From Fimadaptatus sp050946055 (GTDB lineage Bacteria; Bacillota; Clostridia; Christensenellales; Aristaeellaceae): DNA of 64,000 nucleotides. Location of the stretch: the NCBI GenBank assembly GCA_050946055.1, contig JBMNUB010000010.1, positions 1 to 64,000 on the forward strand. The letters are read 5' to 3'. The notes below the pieces were generated by a model, which did not search any database, had not been told where the DNA came from, and saw nothing but the letters and a program-made list of their open reading frames with translations. Positions 8,407 to 16,088 of the stretch are shown here, in pieces; the first letter of the stretch is position 1; the number at the start of each line of letters is the position of its first letter. The position numbers and the translations under genes are program-made.

Positions 8407-10070
8407 ACATGCGCATAGAGCCGCATGCGCTGAGCGGGCGCGTGGAGGGGATGATAGCGTCCAAGTCGCAGGCACACCGCGCGCTGATATGCGCGGCGCT
8501 GGCAGACGCACCCACGCGCATAGTATGCAATTCATACTCGCAGGACGTAAGGGCGACCGTGCGCTGTCTGGAAGCGCTGGGCGCGCGCGTGGAGTGGCGC
8601 GGCGACGGAATGCTGATGCTGCCCGTTGGATATGCGGGGCAGACGGGGCGCGGGTATGCTGGCGAGGTGTGTGCGGCGAATGCCTGCGCAATCGATGCAG
8701 CAAACGCCATGACGAACGCAAATGCAATCGGTATGGCAAACGTCAATCCAAACGTAAGCTCAGGCGATGAAGCAATCGACACACCAAGTCCCATAGCAGC
8801 CGCCGCGCAAATCAACAGCGCAGACGCGCGGTGCGTACACGTATCCGCGCCGCTGCTCGACTGCGGCGAGAGCGGCTCTACGCTGCGCTTCATGCTGCCG
8901 CTGGCGGGCGCGTTGGGGCGGGAGTGCGCGTTCACCGGGCAGGGCAAGCTGCCCACGCGCCCGCTGTCTCCCATGTATGAACAGCTGGCAGCGCACGGCA
9001 TGCGCATGAGCGCGCAGGGCAGCTTTCCGCTCAGGTGCGCGGGTCAGCTCTCGCCGGGGCGCTATGAGATAGCGGGCAACATATCCTCGCAGTTCATAAC
9101 CGGGCTGCTGATGGCGCTGCCGCTGCTGGCTGGCGACAGCGAGCTGCGCGTGATAGGGCAGCTGGAGTCGCGCCCGTATGTGGACATAACGCTGGACGTG
9201 CTGAATAAGTTCGGCATAGCGATAGAGCGGAACGCGCAGGGCTTCATAATACCGGGCGGGCAGCGCTTCAAATCGCCTGCCAGCATGCGCATAGAGGGCG
9301 ACTGGTCGAGCGCGGCGTTCTGGCTGGCGGCGGGTGCGTTGGGCGCGAGCGATGTGTCGGGCGTGCCTTGCAAATTGTCAGATACTGTAAGCATGTCGGA
9401 TGAACGCGATGCAGATGTCAATCGCGGTGCGCCTTGCGAACCGTCCGACACTGCCATTGAGTTGGGTAACAGCGATGTGCCTGATGCACCTTGCAAACTA
9501 TCCGCACCCGCAAGCACGTCGTATGAACGCGAAGCGGGTGGCGAGCGCTGCGTAAGCTGCGCGCCGCTCGACCCTGCCAGCGCTCAGGGCGATAGGGCTA
9601 TCGCCGACGTACTCAGGCGCTTCGGCGCGCGCATAGAGAGCGCCGGAGACACCGTGCTTGCGCGCCCGGCACAGCTGTCCGGCATAGCGCTGGACGCTTC
9701 CGACATACCCGACCTCGTGCCAATTATAGCCGTGGTTGCGGGCGCAGCGCGCGGCGACACGGTGATAAGCGGCGTGTCGCGGCTCAGGCTCAAGGAGTCC
9801 GACCGCATATGCTCGGTGATGGCGCTGCTTGGCGCGCTGGGCGTGAGCGCGGAGGAGGCGGGCGGAGTGCTGACCGTGCATGGGCGCGGCAGGCTTGAGG
9901 GCGGCACTGTGGATTCGTTCGGCGATCACCGCATAGTTATGGCGGCGGCTGTGGCGGGCAGCGTGGCGCGTGCGCCGGTCACGATATCGGGCACACAGGC
10001 CAGCGACAAGTCCTATCCGGGGTTCTTCGATATATTTGCGGCGCTGGGCGGCCGTGCCGTGGAGGTGTGA
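8403..10070 (+). CDS. aroA: EPSP synthase with two low-complexity insertions
   Basis: This protein transfers enolpyruvate to shikimate 3-phosphate. It has the family blocks ASKSQAHRAL (an A in the usual SKS context), LLDCGESGSTLRF, GKLPTRPL, GNISSQFITGLL, EGDWSSAAFWLAAG, PDLVPIIAV, RLKESDR and FGDHRIVMA. It is about 555 residues, against the usual 425-430. The excess lies in two inserts. Residues about 76-146 (8628-8840) are rich in Ala, Asn and Met. Residues about 317-394 (9351-9584) hold three imperfect 20-22 residue units, each beginning with (V/A)PC. Both inserts have lower GC and different codon choice from the flanks, and both fall between conserved blocks, so the core fold seems intact. 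The start is ATG 8403, overlapping the aroB stop. Confidence 0.95.
   Translation: MNMRIEPHALSGRVEGMIASKSQAHRALICAALADAPTRIVCNSYSQDVRATVRCLEALGARVEWRGDGMLMLPVGYAGQTGRGYAGEVCAANACAIDAANAMTNANAIGMANVNPNVSSGDEAIDTPSPIAAAAQINSADARCVHVSAPLLDCGESGSTLRFMLPLAGALGRECAFTGQGKLPTRPLSPMYEQLAAHGMRMSAQGSFPLRCAGQLSPGRYEIAGNISSQFITGLLMALPLLAGDSELRVIGQLESRPYVDITLDVLNKFGIAIERNAQGFIIPGGQRFKSPASMRIEGDWSSAAFWLAAGALGASDVSGVPCKLSDTVSMSDERDADVNRGAPCEPSDTAIELGNSDVPDAPCKLSAPASTSYEREAGGERCVSCAPLDPASAQGDRAIADVLRRFGARIESAGDTVLARPAQLSGIALDASDIPDLVPIIAVVAGAARGDTVISGVSRLRLKESDRICSVMALLGALGVSAEEAGGVLTVHGRGRLEGGTVDSFGDHRIVMAAAVAGSVARAPVTISGTQASDKSYPGFFDIFAALGGRAVEV
8628..8840 (+). repeat. Low-complexity in-frame insertion 1 in aroA
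   Basis: This segment encodes about 70 residues rich in Ala, Asn and Met, including NAMTNANAIGMANVNPNV, with short internal GCAAACGC-like repeats. It separates the strand ending LMLPV from the LLDCGESGST block and has no counterpart in typical EPSP synthases. Confidence 0.7.
9351..9584 (+). repeat. In-frame tandem repeat insertion 2 in aroA
   Basis: Three imperfect units of about 60-68 bases begin near 9363, 9432 and 9489 with a variant of GCCTTGCAAA. They encode VPCKLSDTV, APCEPSDTA and APCKLSAPA. GTCGGATGAACGCGA-type sequence recurs in units 1 and 3. The insert lies between the WSSAAF block and the QGDRAIADVLRRFGA block. Confidence 0.75.
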
Positions 10071-10072
10071 AC

Positions 10073-11146
10073 ATGCCCTCTGTATTTGGCGAAAACATAA
10101 AGGTATCTATATTCGGTCAGTCGCATTCCGAGGCCATAGGCGTGGTCGTGGATGGCCTGCCTGCGGGCTTTGAGGTGGACATGGATGCGCTAAATGCGTT
10201 CCTTGCGCGGCGCGCACCCGGACAGGGCAAGTTCACCACCGCGCGCAAGGAGAGCGACCTGCCCGAGTTCGTAAGCGGCATAGTGGACGGCGTGACCTGC
10301 GGAGCGCCACTGTGCGCGCTGATACGCAATAAGGATACGCGCTCGGGCGACTATGCCGACCTGCGCGACCATCCCCGCCCCTCGCATGCCGACTATCCCG
10401 CCTATGTTAAGTTCGGTGCGGCGCACGACATACGCGGCGGAGGACACTTTTCGGGCAGGCTGACCGCGCCCCTTTGCGTAGCGGGCGGCATAGCGCTTCA
10501 GATGCTTGCTGGGCGCGGAGTGCGCGTGGGTGCGCATCTGTGTTCGGTGGGCGATGTGCAGGACGAGCGCTTTGACCCGGTGAGCGTCGGCGAGCGCGAC
10601 TTTGAGCGCATCGCGGCAAACGGCTTCCCGGTGCTGGACGAGATGGCGGGCGCGCGCATGTTCGATGCCATAGAGCGGGCGCGCATGGATGCCGACTCGA
10701 TAGGCGGCACGATAGAGTGCGCCGCGACGGGTCTGCCCGCCGGTCTGGGCGATGCGCTGTTTGGCGGGCTGGAAGGAAGGCTGTCGCAGGCGCTGTTTGG
10801 CATACCGGCGGTCAAGGGCGTGGAGTTTGGCAGCGGCTTTGACGGCGCGCGCATGCGCGGCTCGGAGAACAACGATCCCTTTGTAATGCAGGAGGGCAGC
10901 GTGCGCACGCTCACCAACAACGCGGGCGGCATACTGGGCGGCATAGCCACGGGCATGCCGCTGATTATGCGGGTGGCCATAAAGCCCACGCCCTCGATAG
11001 GCAGGGCGCAGCGCAGCGTGAGCCTGAGCGAGGGCAAGCCTTACGAGCTTACCATACGCGGACGGCATGATCCCTGCATAGCCCCGCGCGCCGTGCCGGT
11101 AGTCGAGGCTGCGGTGGCGCTTGTGCTGCTTGACATGATGATGTGA
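10073..11146 (+). CDS. aroC: Chorismate synthase
   Basis: This protein of about 357 residues makes chorismate from EPSP with reduced FMN. The motifs GQSHSEAIGVVVDGLPAG, GGGHFSGRLTAP, RGSENNDPF, NNAGGILGGI and RHDPCIAPRAVPVVEA identify it clearly. I prefer ATG 10073, spaced well from GGAGG at 10061-10065; a GTG at 10067 in the same frame sits on top of that site. The start overlaps the aroA stop region, consistent with coupled translation. A flavin reductase is not encoded nearby, so the FMN supply must come from elsewhere in the genome. Confidence 0.97.
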   Translation: MPSVFGENIKVSIFGQSHSEAIGVVVDGLPAGFEVDMDALNAFLARRAPGQGKFTTARKESDLPEFVSGIVDGVTCGAPLCALIRNKDTRSGDYADLRDHPRPSHADYPAYVKFGAAHDIRGGGHFSGRLTAPLCVAGGIALQMLAGRGVRVGAHLCSVGDVQDERFDPVSVGERDFERIAANGFPVLDEMAGARMFDAIERARMDADSIGGTIECAATGLPAGLGDALFGGLEGRLSQALFGIPAVKGVEFGSGFDGARMRGSENNDPFVMQEGSVRTLTNNAGGILGGIATGMPLIMRVAIKPTPSIGRAQRSVSLSEGKPYELTIRGRHDPCIAPRAVPVVEAAVALVLLDMMM

Positions 11147-11190
11147 TACAATAAATTGCAATGCGATATTGGAAAGGCGAGTGTTTTACT

Positions 11191-12333
11191 ATGGATATGA
11201 ACGATATAAGGGCGCGCATAGACGACATAGATACTCAGATGGTGGAGCTGTACAAGCAGCGCATGGCGGCGGTAAGCGACATAGGCGCGTACAAGCGCAC
11301 ACACGGCCTGCCCGTATACGACAGCGAGCGCGAGCGCAAGCTGCTGAATAAGGTGGGCGAGCAGGCGGGCGATGAGTACGAGGGCGGCGTGCGCGCCATG
11401 TTCCAGACCATAATGGAGCTGTCGCGCTCCTATCAGCTGCGCGCGGCGGGTCGAAGCTCGGCGCTGACTGCGGACATGGACGCGGCGGTGGATGGCACGG
11501 ATAAGCTGTTCCCGCCCAAGGCCATGGTCGCCTGTCAGGGCGTGGAGGGCGCGTACTCTCAGATGGCGTGCGAGAAGCTGTTTGATATGCCCTCGATAAT
11601 GTACTGCAAGAACTTCGAGAGCGTATTCGCCGCCATAGACAGCGGGCTGTGCCGTTATGGCATACTGCCCATAGAGAACAGCCTGGCCGGTTCTGTGAAC
11701 AGCGTGTACGACCAGATGATATCGCGCCACTTCTACATAGTGCGCAGCGCGCGCATCAAGATAGACCATGTTCTGCTGGCCAAGCCCGGCGTGCGTCTGG
11801 AGGACATACGCGAGGTGTACTCGCACGAGCAGGCCATAAACCAGTGCGCGCGCTTCTTTGCCGCGCACAAGGACATACACGTAAACGTCTGCGCCAACAC
11901 CGCCGTTGCCGCCAAGATGGTCGCTGAGTCGGGCAGGAACGACGTTGCGGCCATATCCTCGGGCAACTGCGCCGCGCTGTACGGCTTGAGCGAGCTGTGC
12001 GGCGGCATACAGGACAACGGCAACAACCACACCCGCTTCATATGCATATCCAAGAAGCTGGAGATATACCCCGGCGCGGACCGCACCAGCATGATGATGG
12101 TGCTGCCCAACAAGCCCGGTTCGCTGTATCATGTGCTGAGCCGATTCTATGCGCTGGGCATAAACCTGACCAAGCTGGAATCGCGCCCCATGCCCGGCCA
12201 TGACTTCGACTTCATGTTCTACTTCGACGTGGACGCCTCGATATACTCGCCCGCGCTCAAGCAGCTGATAACCGAGCTGGATACAGAGCTGGAGCGCTTC
12301 ACGTATCTGGGCAGCTATTCGGAAGTGATGTGA
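11191..12333 (+). CDS. pheA: Bifunctional chorismate mutase / prephenate dehydratase (P-protein)
   Basis: This protein of 380 residues turns chorismate into prephenate and then phenylpyruvate. Residues 1-90 are an AroQ-type chorismate mutase (IRARIDDIDTQMVELYKQR). Residues about 105-280 are the dehydratase, with VEGAYSQMA, LPIENSLAGSV and NNHTRFICI containing the catalytic TRF. Residues about 295-380 are an ACT domain with KPGSLYHVL and the LESRP motif that binds phenylalanine for feedback inhibition. ATG 11191 is preferred over an in-frame ATG at 11161, which lacks a ribosome site. The mutase also supplies prephenate for TyrA, as no other mutase is in the operon. Confidence 0.96.
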   Translation: MDMNDIRARIDDIDTQMVELYKQRMAAVSDIGAYKRTHGLPVYDSERERKLLNKVGEQAGDEYEGGVRAMFQTIMELSRSYQLRAAGRSSALTADMDAAVDGTDKLFPPKAMVACQGVEGAYSQMACEKLFDMPSIMYCKNFESVFAAIDSGLCRYGILPIENSLAGSVNSVYDQMISRHFYIVRSARIKIDHVLLAKPGVRLEDIREVYSHEQAINQCARFFAAHKDIHVNVCANTAVAAKMVAESGRNDVAAISSGNCAALYGLSELCGGIQDNGNNHTRFICISKKLEIYPGADRTSMMMVLPNKPGSLYHVLSRFYALGINLTKLESRPMPGHDFDFMFYFDVDASIYSPALKQLITELDTELERFTYLGSYSEVM

Positions 12334-12341
12334 GGCGGGCA

Positions 12342-13589
12342 ATGGGCAGATACGGACTGCTGGGCGAAAGGCTCGGCCACAGCTATTCCAAGCTCATCCA
12401 CGAGAGCTTCGGCGGCTATGAGTACGAAATGTTTCCCATGCCACCCGAAGCCGTGGAGGGCTTCATGCGCGCGCGAGAGTTCAGCGCCATAAACGTGACC
12501 ATACCGTATAAGGAAAAGGTCATGCCCTTTCTGGACACGATATCTGACAATGCCCGCGAGATAGGCAGCGTAAACACGGTGGTCAAGGACGCATCCGGCG
12601 CGCTGCATGGCTATAACACCGACAAGTACGGCTTCATGCAGCTGACATACCGCTCGGGCATAGAGATACAGGGCCGCAAATGCCTGATACTGGGCAGCGG
12701 CGGCTCGTCCAAGATGGTGCGCGTCGCGCTTAGGGAGATGGGCGCGCGCGAGGTGCGGGTGATATCGCGCAGCGGCGAGGACAACTACACAAACCTCGAC
12801 AGCCATGCGGATGCGCAGATCATAGTCAACACCACGCCCGTGGGCATGTATCCCAATAACGGCGTCTCGCCCATAGACCTTGCCATGTTCCCGCGCTGCG
12901 AGGGCGTGCTGGACATAATATACAATCCTGCCAAGACCGTGCTGCTGCTGGAGGCGGAGCGGCGCGGGCTGCGCTGCGCCAATGGGCTGCACATGCTGGT
13001 GGCGCAGGCCAAGCTGGCCAGCGAGCTGTTCCGCGATGTGAAGCTGGACGATGCCGTGATAGACGATGTGCGCGCGCGCATAGAGCGGGATACGCACAAC
13101 ATAGTGCTGATAGGCATGCCCGGCAGCGGCAAGACCACGCTGGGCAGACTGTTGGCCGCGCGCATGGGCAGGCGCTTTATAGACACCGATGAAATGATAC
13201 CCGAGCTGTCTGGCGGCAGGCAGGCGGGCGAAGTGATACGCGCGCAGGGCGAAAATGAGTTTCGCCGCATGGAGACAGAAGCGCTTTCACAAGCCTGCAA
13301 GCAGAGCGGCTGCGTGATAGCGACCGGCGGCGGCGTGGTCACGCAGGTGCGCAATGCCGGCATCATGCGGCAGAACTCGGTGGTGTTCTTCATAGACAGG
13401 CCGCTGGATATGCTGGAAGTGGGCAATGGCCGTCCGCTGTCGGCGACGCGCGCGCAGACTGCGGCGCTGTATGCCATGCGCCGCCCGCTGTATGAGGGCA
13501 TGTGCGATGTGCGTGTGGAGAACGTCGGTTTGGACAGCGCGCTTGACGGCATAATGGGCGCGTTCGATGCGCATTTCGGGCGCTTTTAA
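12342..13589 (+). CDS. aroE-aroK: Shikimate dehydrogenase - shikimate kinase fusion
   Basis: One polypeptide of about 415 residues carries two consecutive pathway enzymes. Residues 1-245 are shikimate dehydrogenase. They include NVTIPYKEKV with the catalytic Lys, GYNTDKYGF with the catalytic Asp, the NADP-binding GSGGSSK and the C-terminal MLVAQAKLASELF. Residues about 252-415 are shikimate kinase. They include the P-loop GMPGSGKTTLG, DTDEMI, ATGGGVV and the lid motif GRPLSATR. The reactions are dehydroshikimate to shikimate and then to shikimate 3-phosphate. There is no linker beyond a few residues. The start at ATG 12342 follows GAGGCGGG. A GTG 12 bases earlier overlaps the pheA stop. Confidence 0.95.
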   Translation: MGRYGLLGERLGHSYSKLIHESFGGYEYEMFPMPPEAVEGFMRAREFSAINVTIPYKEKVMPFLDTISDNAREIGSVNTVVKDASGALHGYNTDKYGFMQLTYRSGIEIQGRKCLILGSGGSSKMVRVALREMGAREVRVISRSGEDNYTNLDSHADAQIIVNTTPVGMYPNNGVSPIDLAMFPRCEGVLDIIYNPAKTVLLLEAERRGLRCANGLHMLVAQAKLASELFRDVKLDDAVIDDVRARIERDTHNIVLIGMPGSGKTTLGRLLAARMGRRFIDTDEMIPELSGGRQAGEVIRAQGENEFRRMETEALSQACKQSGCVIATGGGVVTQVRNAGIMRQNSVVFFIDRPLDMLEVGNGRPLSATRAQTAALYAMRRPLYEGMCDVRVENVGLDSALDGIMGAFDAHFGRF

Positions 13590-13601
13590 GGAGGTATCGG
13601 T

Positions 13602-14045
13602 TTGAAACTGCTGATAATAAACGGCCCCAACCTCAACATGCTGGGCATACGCGAGCCCGACATATACGGCAACGAGACCTATCGCGGCCTGTGCGAGTTC
13701 ATAGAGCGCAGCGCGGACGAATGCGGCGTGCAGGTGGAGATATTCCAGTCCAACAGCGAGGGCGACATAGTCACGCGCATACAGCAGGCCTATGGCCGCA
13801 TGGACGGCATAGTGATAAACCCGGCGGCGTATACGCACACCAGTGTCGCCATACTGGACGCGCTCAAGGCCGTGGGTCTGCCCGCGGTCGAGGTGCATCT
13901 GAGCGACATAAGCAAGCGCGAGCCGTTCCGCCAGATGTCCTACGCGGGCATGGCGTGCGAGGAACACTTCATCGGCATGGGCTTTGAGGGCTATGCGCAG
14001 GCGATAAGGTATCTGGCCGGCAAGTACGGCGGGAGCGCGCGATAA
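13602..14045 (+). CDS. aroQ: 3-dehydroquinate dehydratase, type II
   Basis: This 147-residue protein dehydrates 3-dehydroquinate to 3-dehydroshikimate. The hallmarks are INGPNLNMLGIREP, with the active-site Arg/Tyr region following at PDIYG, FQSNSEGDIV, INPAAYTHTS with the catalytic His region, and VEVHLSDISKREPFR. Length is normal. It begins with TTG 13602, 12 bases after the aroE-aroK stop and behind GGAGGT, so translation may be somewhat weaker than for its neighbours. With this gene the operon holds all seven shikimate activities plus both branches. It is the last gene, and no clear T-tailed terminator follows. Confidence 0.96.
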   Translation: MKLLIINGPNLNMLGIREPDIYGNETYRGLCEFIERSADECGVQVEIFQSNSEGDIVTRIQQAYGRMDGIVINPAAYTHTSVAILDALKAVGLPAVEVHLSDISKREPFRQMSYAGMACEEHFIGMGFEGYAQAIRYLAGKYGGSAR

Positions 14046-14170
14046 GGCTAGGGGAAAGCGTGCGGACTATGCGCGCATAGGCGGGCATTGATGTGCGTTG
14101 CAGTTGCGCTGTGCAAGTGTGTGCGGGTTGCGCGCGCATAGGCGGACAGCACGTTGGTTTCGGATATTCT

Positions 14171-14200
14171 AAGCGTCCCATGAGAAGATATGGGGCGCTT
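14171..14200. repeat. Palindromic 30-base direct repeat, left copy
   Basis: AAGCGTCCCAT and ATGGGGCGCTT form an 11-base hairpin arm around GAGAAGAT. The identical 30 bases recur at 14454-14483, on the other side of the structured element. Confidence 0.9.
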
Positions 14201-14453
14201 CTGCTTGTCAAAGCGTCTTTTTGACAAGCGTGGACGGGGGAGAAACTCCCTCGCCACTGCCACCCCTACTCAGTTTCCACTGAAATCCTGCGGATTTCCG
14301 GGCGTGGAAACTGCAAGGAAGATATGCTGCTCTGGGAAATGGGATTTCCCGACGCAAAAAATCCTGAGCGCCCACCGCACATGTCGCTGGGCGCTACCTA
14401 AGTCGGCGGGCTGCGAGGCCCGCCGAGCTCTCCGGAGGTTTTTTGACAGTCTG
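14201..14453 (+). repeat. Structured intergenic element, copy A
   Basis: This element contains several hairpins. CTTGTCAAA pairs with TTTTGACAAG at 14204-14227. GGGGAG pairs with CTCCCT at about 14236-14252. A long arm CAGTTTCCAC/GTGGAAACTG encloses GAAATCC/GGATTTC at 14270-14313. GGGAAAT pairs with ATTTCCC at 14334-14350. GGCGGGC pairs with GCCCGCC at 14405-14424. About 215 bases (14232-14449) match 46038-46253 on the opposite strand with roughly 90% identity by eye. There is no coding frame with a ribosome site. It may be a MITE-like or REP-like element or a structured RNA. The rest of the gap, 14484-14823, shows nothing I can name. Confidence 0.75.
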
Positions 14454-14483
14454 AAGCGTCCCATGAGAAGATATGGGGCGCTT
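14454..14483. repeat. Palindromic 30-base direct repeat, right copy
   Basis: This is an exact copy of 14171-14200. The bases immediately before it (AGTCTG) resemble those before the left copy (ATTCT). Confidence 0.9.
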
Positions 14484-14823
14484 AATTTTGTGCAAGCATC
14501 GCGCGGGCGGGTTTGCTTTGCGAGGCCGGCAGGAGTAAAAAGCGCATAAATGCCCTGCAATAGCGGCGCAGGGGATGAGCGCTGGCATGCAGGGGTAAGG
14601 TTCATACTGTTTGTCATAGACCGCGCAGTCATATTGTACAGCATGGAGCAAAATACATGTAAATGCGTCTGCGCTGATTGAATCGGGGAGCGTTTGGGAC
14701 ACTCACGCCCTGCAAAGCGCAGCACATGTTAATGCGAACTTGGCAAATGGCCGGATTTGGAAAGAAATATTCCCGGAATTAGGCGAAGATCGTGGACGGA
14801 ATGAAGAAAGTTGAAAAAAGATG

Positions 14824-14852
14824 TTGACAAAGTCCGAAACTAATGCTAGAAT
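14824..14852 (+). promoter_or_regulatory. Strong putative sigma-A promoter of the GntR-type regulator
   Basis: A perfect TTGACA (14824-14829) and TAGAAT (14847-14852) have a 17-base spacer. The predicted start near 14859 abuts the operator palindrome. Confidence 0.75.
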
Positions 14853-14861
14853 GCAAGCATC

Positions 14862-14878
14862 GAGTGTCTGAGACACTC
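14862..14878. promoter_or_regulatory. Putative operator, perfect 8-base inverted repeat
   Basis: GAGTGTCT-G-AGACACTC is a perfect palindrome lying just at the predicted transcription start. This position would let a bound repressor block initiation or early elongation. The likely ligand is the GntR-type regulator encoded next. I found no second copy in the window. Confidence 0.6.
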
Positions 14879-14933
14879 ATACACAGTGATGCGCTGCAAG
14901 CAGCGAAAAAATATATGCAGATGATGGATTGAT

Positions 14934-15983
14934 ATGAGCAAGATAGTTACGCTTAACAAGGGCAGACAGCTGTACGACATACTGAAGGCGGAGATACTCA
15001 GCGAGAAGTACAAGGTGGGCGACAAGCTGCCCTCGATACGGGAACTGGCACAGCAGTACGGCCTGAGCAAGAACACGGTCAACACGGTCATAGCCATGCT
15101 GGTAAACGACGGGCTGGCATCCGTGCGCGAGGGCAACGGCACATACGTGGGCGCAGAAAAGCGCGAGACGCGCATGATAGGCGTTATGCTGTTTGACTTC
15201 ACCGTGGGCTTCAAGGTGGAGATAGACATACTCAAGTACATACAGCAGAACCTGCCCGCGAATTACTACCTTTCGGTGATGAACACGGCGGACAGATACG
15301 ACACCTTCTGCGACTGTCTGCGCAAGTTGATAGACATGGGTGCGGCGGGCTTCCTGATAGCGCCGCCCAAGCGCGCGCCCCAAGGCGATGAACTGGAGCG
15401 CGCCATAGAGTACATAACCAGGCGCCCCACGGTGATGATAAACCGCCCGATAGAGGGCGTGGACGCGGACGTGTACTCGATGAACCTGAGCAAGGGCATA
15501 GAGAAGGCGTTTGAGTACTTCGTGACCACGGGTAAGAGCCGCACAGCCATAATACTGCACGACTCGCCCAAGTTCGTAAACGAGGAGCTGGAGGCCTACC
15601 GCCGTTGCATGAAGCGGTACGGGCTTGATCAGCATCCCGAGTGGCTGATAGACTGGTCGGATGACGTGAACGTGCTGCGGGAAAATGTGATGCGCATACT
15701 GCCGCAGATAGACAGCATAATATCGCCGGATACGGTTATCGTCGGCATGAACGACCTAATAAGCGCCTGCGGAAAGGCAATACCTCAGGAGCTTTCCATA
15801 GTCGGCATAAACGACACAATGGTATCGCGCATGTTCAATCCGCCGCTCACGTCGATAGCGTTCCCTGTGGAGCGCATAGGGCGGCATGCGATAAACCGAC
15901 TGATAAAGCGCATAGAGGGCGAGAACGCTTCGCCACGCAAGTTCGTAAACTACGAGCCTGAGTTCATAATAAGAAACACGTAG
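14934..15983 (+). CDS. GntR-family regulator with LacI-type sensor domain
   Basis: This 349-residue transcription factor has an N-terminal GntR winged helix (about 1-75; KLPSIRELAQQYGLSKNTVNTVI). A periplasmic-binding-like sugar sensor follows (about 80-345; IVGINDTMVSRMFNPPLTSI near the end), as in AraR. Such proteins usually repress sugar-use genes until an inducer binds. The sialidase, sialate lyase and ABC transporter genes follow on the same strand, 105 bases downstream, so these are the likely targets. A perfect palindrome at its own promoter points to autoregulation. The inducer is unknown, and a sialic acid or a derivative is an inference from context. It ends with TAG, showing that TAG is a normal stop here. 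Confidence 0.9.
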   Translation: MSKIVTLNKGRQLYDILKAEILSEKYKVGDKLPSIRELAQQYGLSKNTVNTVIAMLVNDGLASVREGNGTYVGAEKRETRMIGVMLFDFTVGFKVEIDILKYIQQNLPANYYLSVMNTADRYDTFCDCLRKLIDMGAAGFLIAPPKRAPQGDELERAIEYITRRPTVMINRPIEGVDADVYSMNLSKGIEKAFEYFVTTGKSRTAIILHDSPKFVNEELEAYRRCMKRYGLDQHPEWLIDWSDDVNVLRENVMRILPQIDSIISPDTVIVGMNDLISACGKAIPQELSIVGINDTMVSRMFNPPLTSIAFPVERIGRHAINRLIKRIEGENASPRKFVNYEPEFIIRNT

Positions 15984-16088
15984 CCATGCGCCGCATACCA
16001 CGGCTGACTGATGCGGGCGGCTAATGGCTTGCTCGGATGCAGGTGAGATAGAGTTTTCCAAGCGATGTGCAGCGAGGAGGAGAGCAAT

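Noticed and set aside
14190..14549. Protein encoded by the structured element (copy A), with a similar frame at copy B
   Set aside because: The similarity in translation follows from the DNA repeat. The frames have no ribosome site and extend into unrelated flanks.
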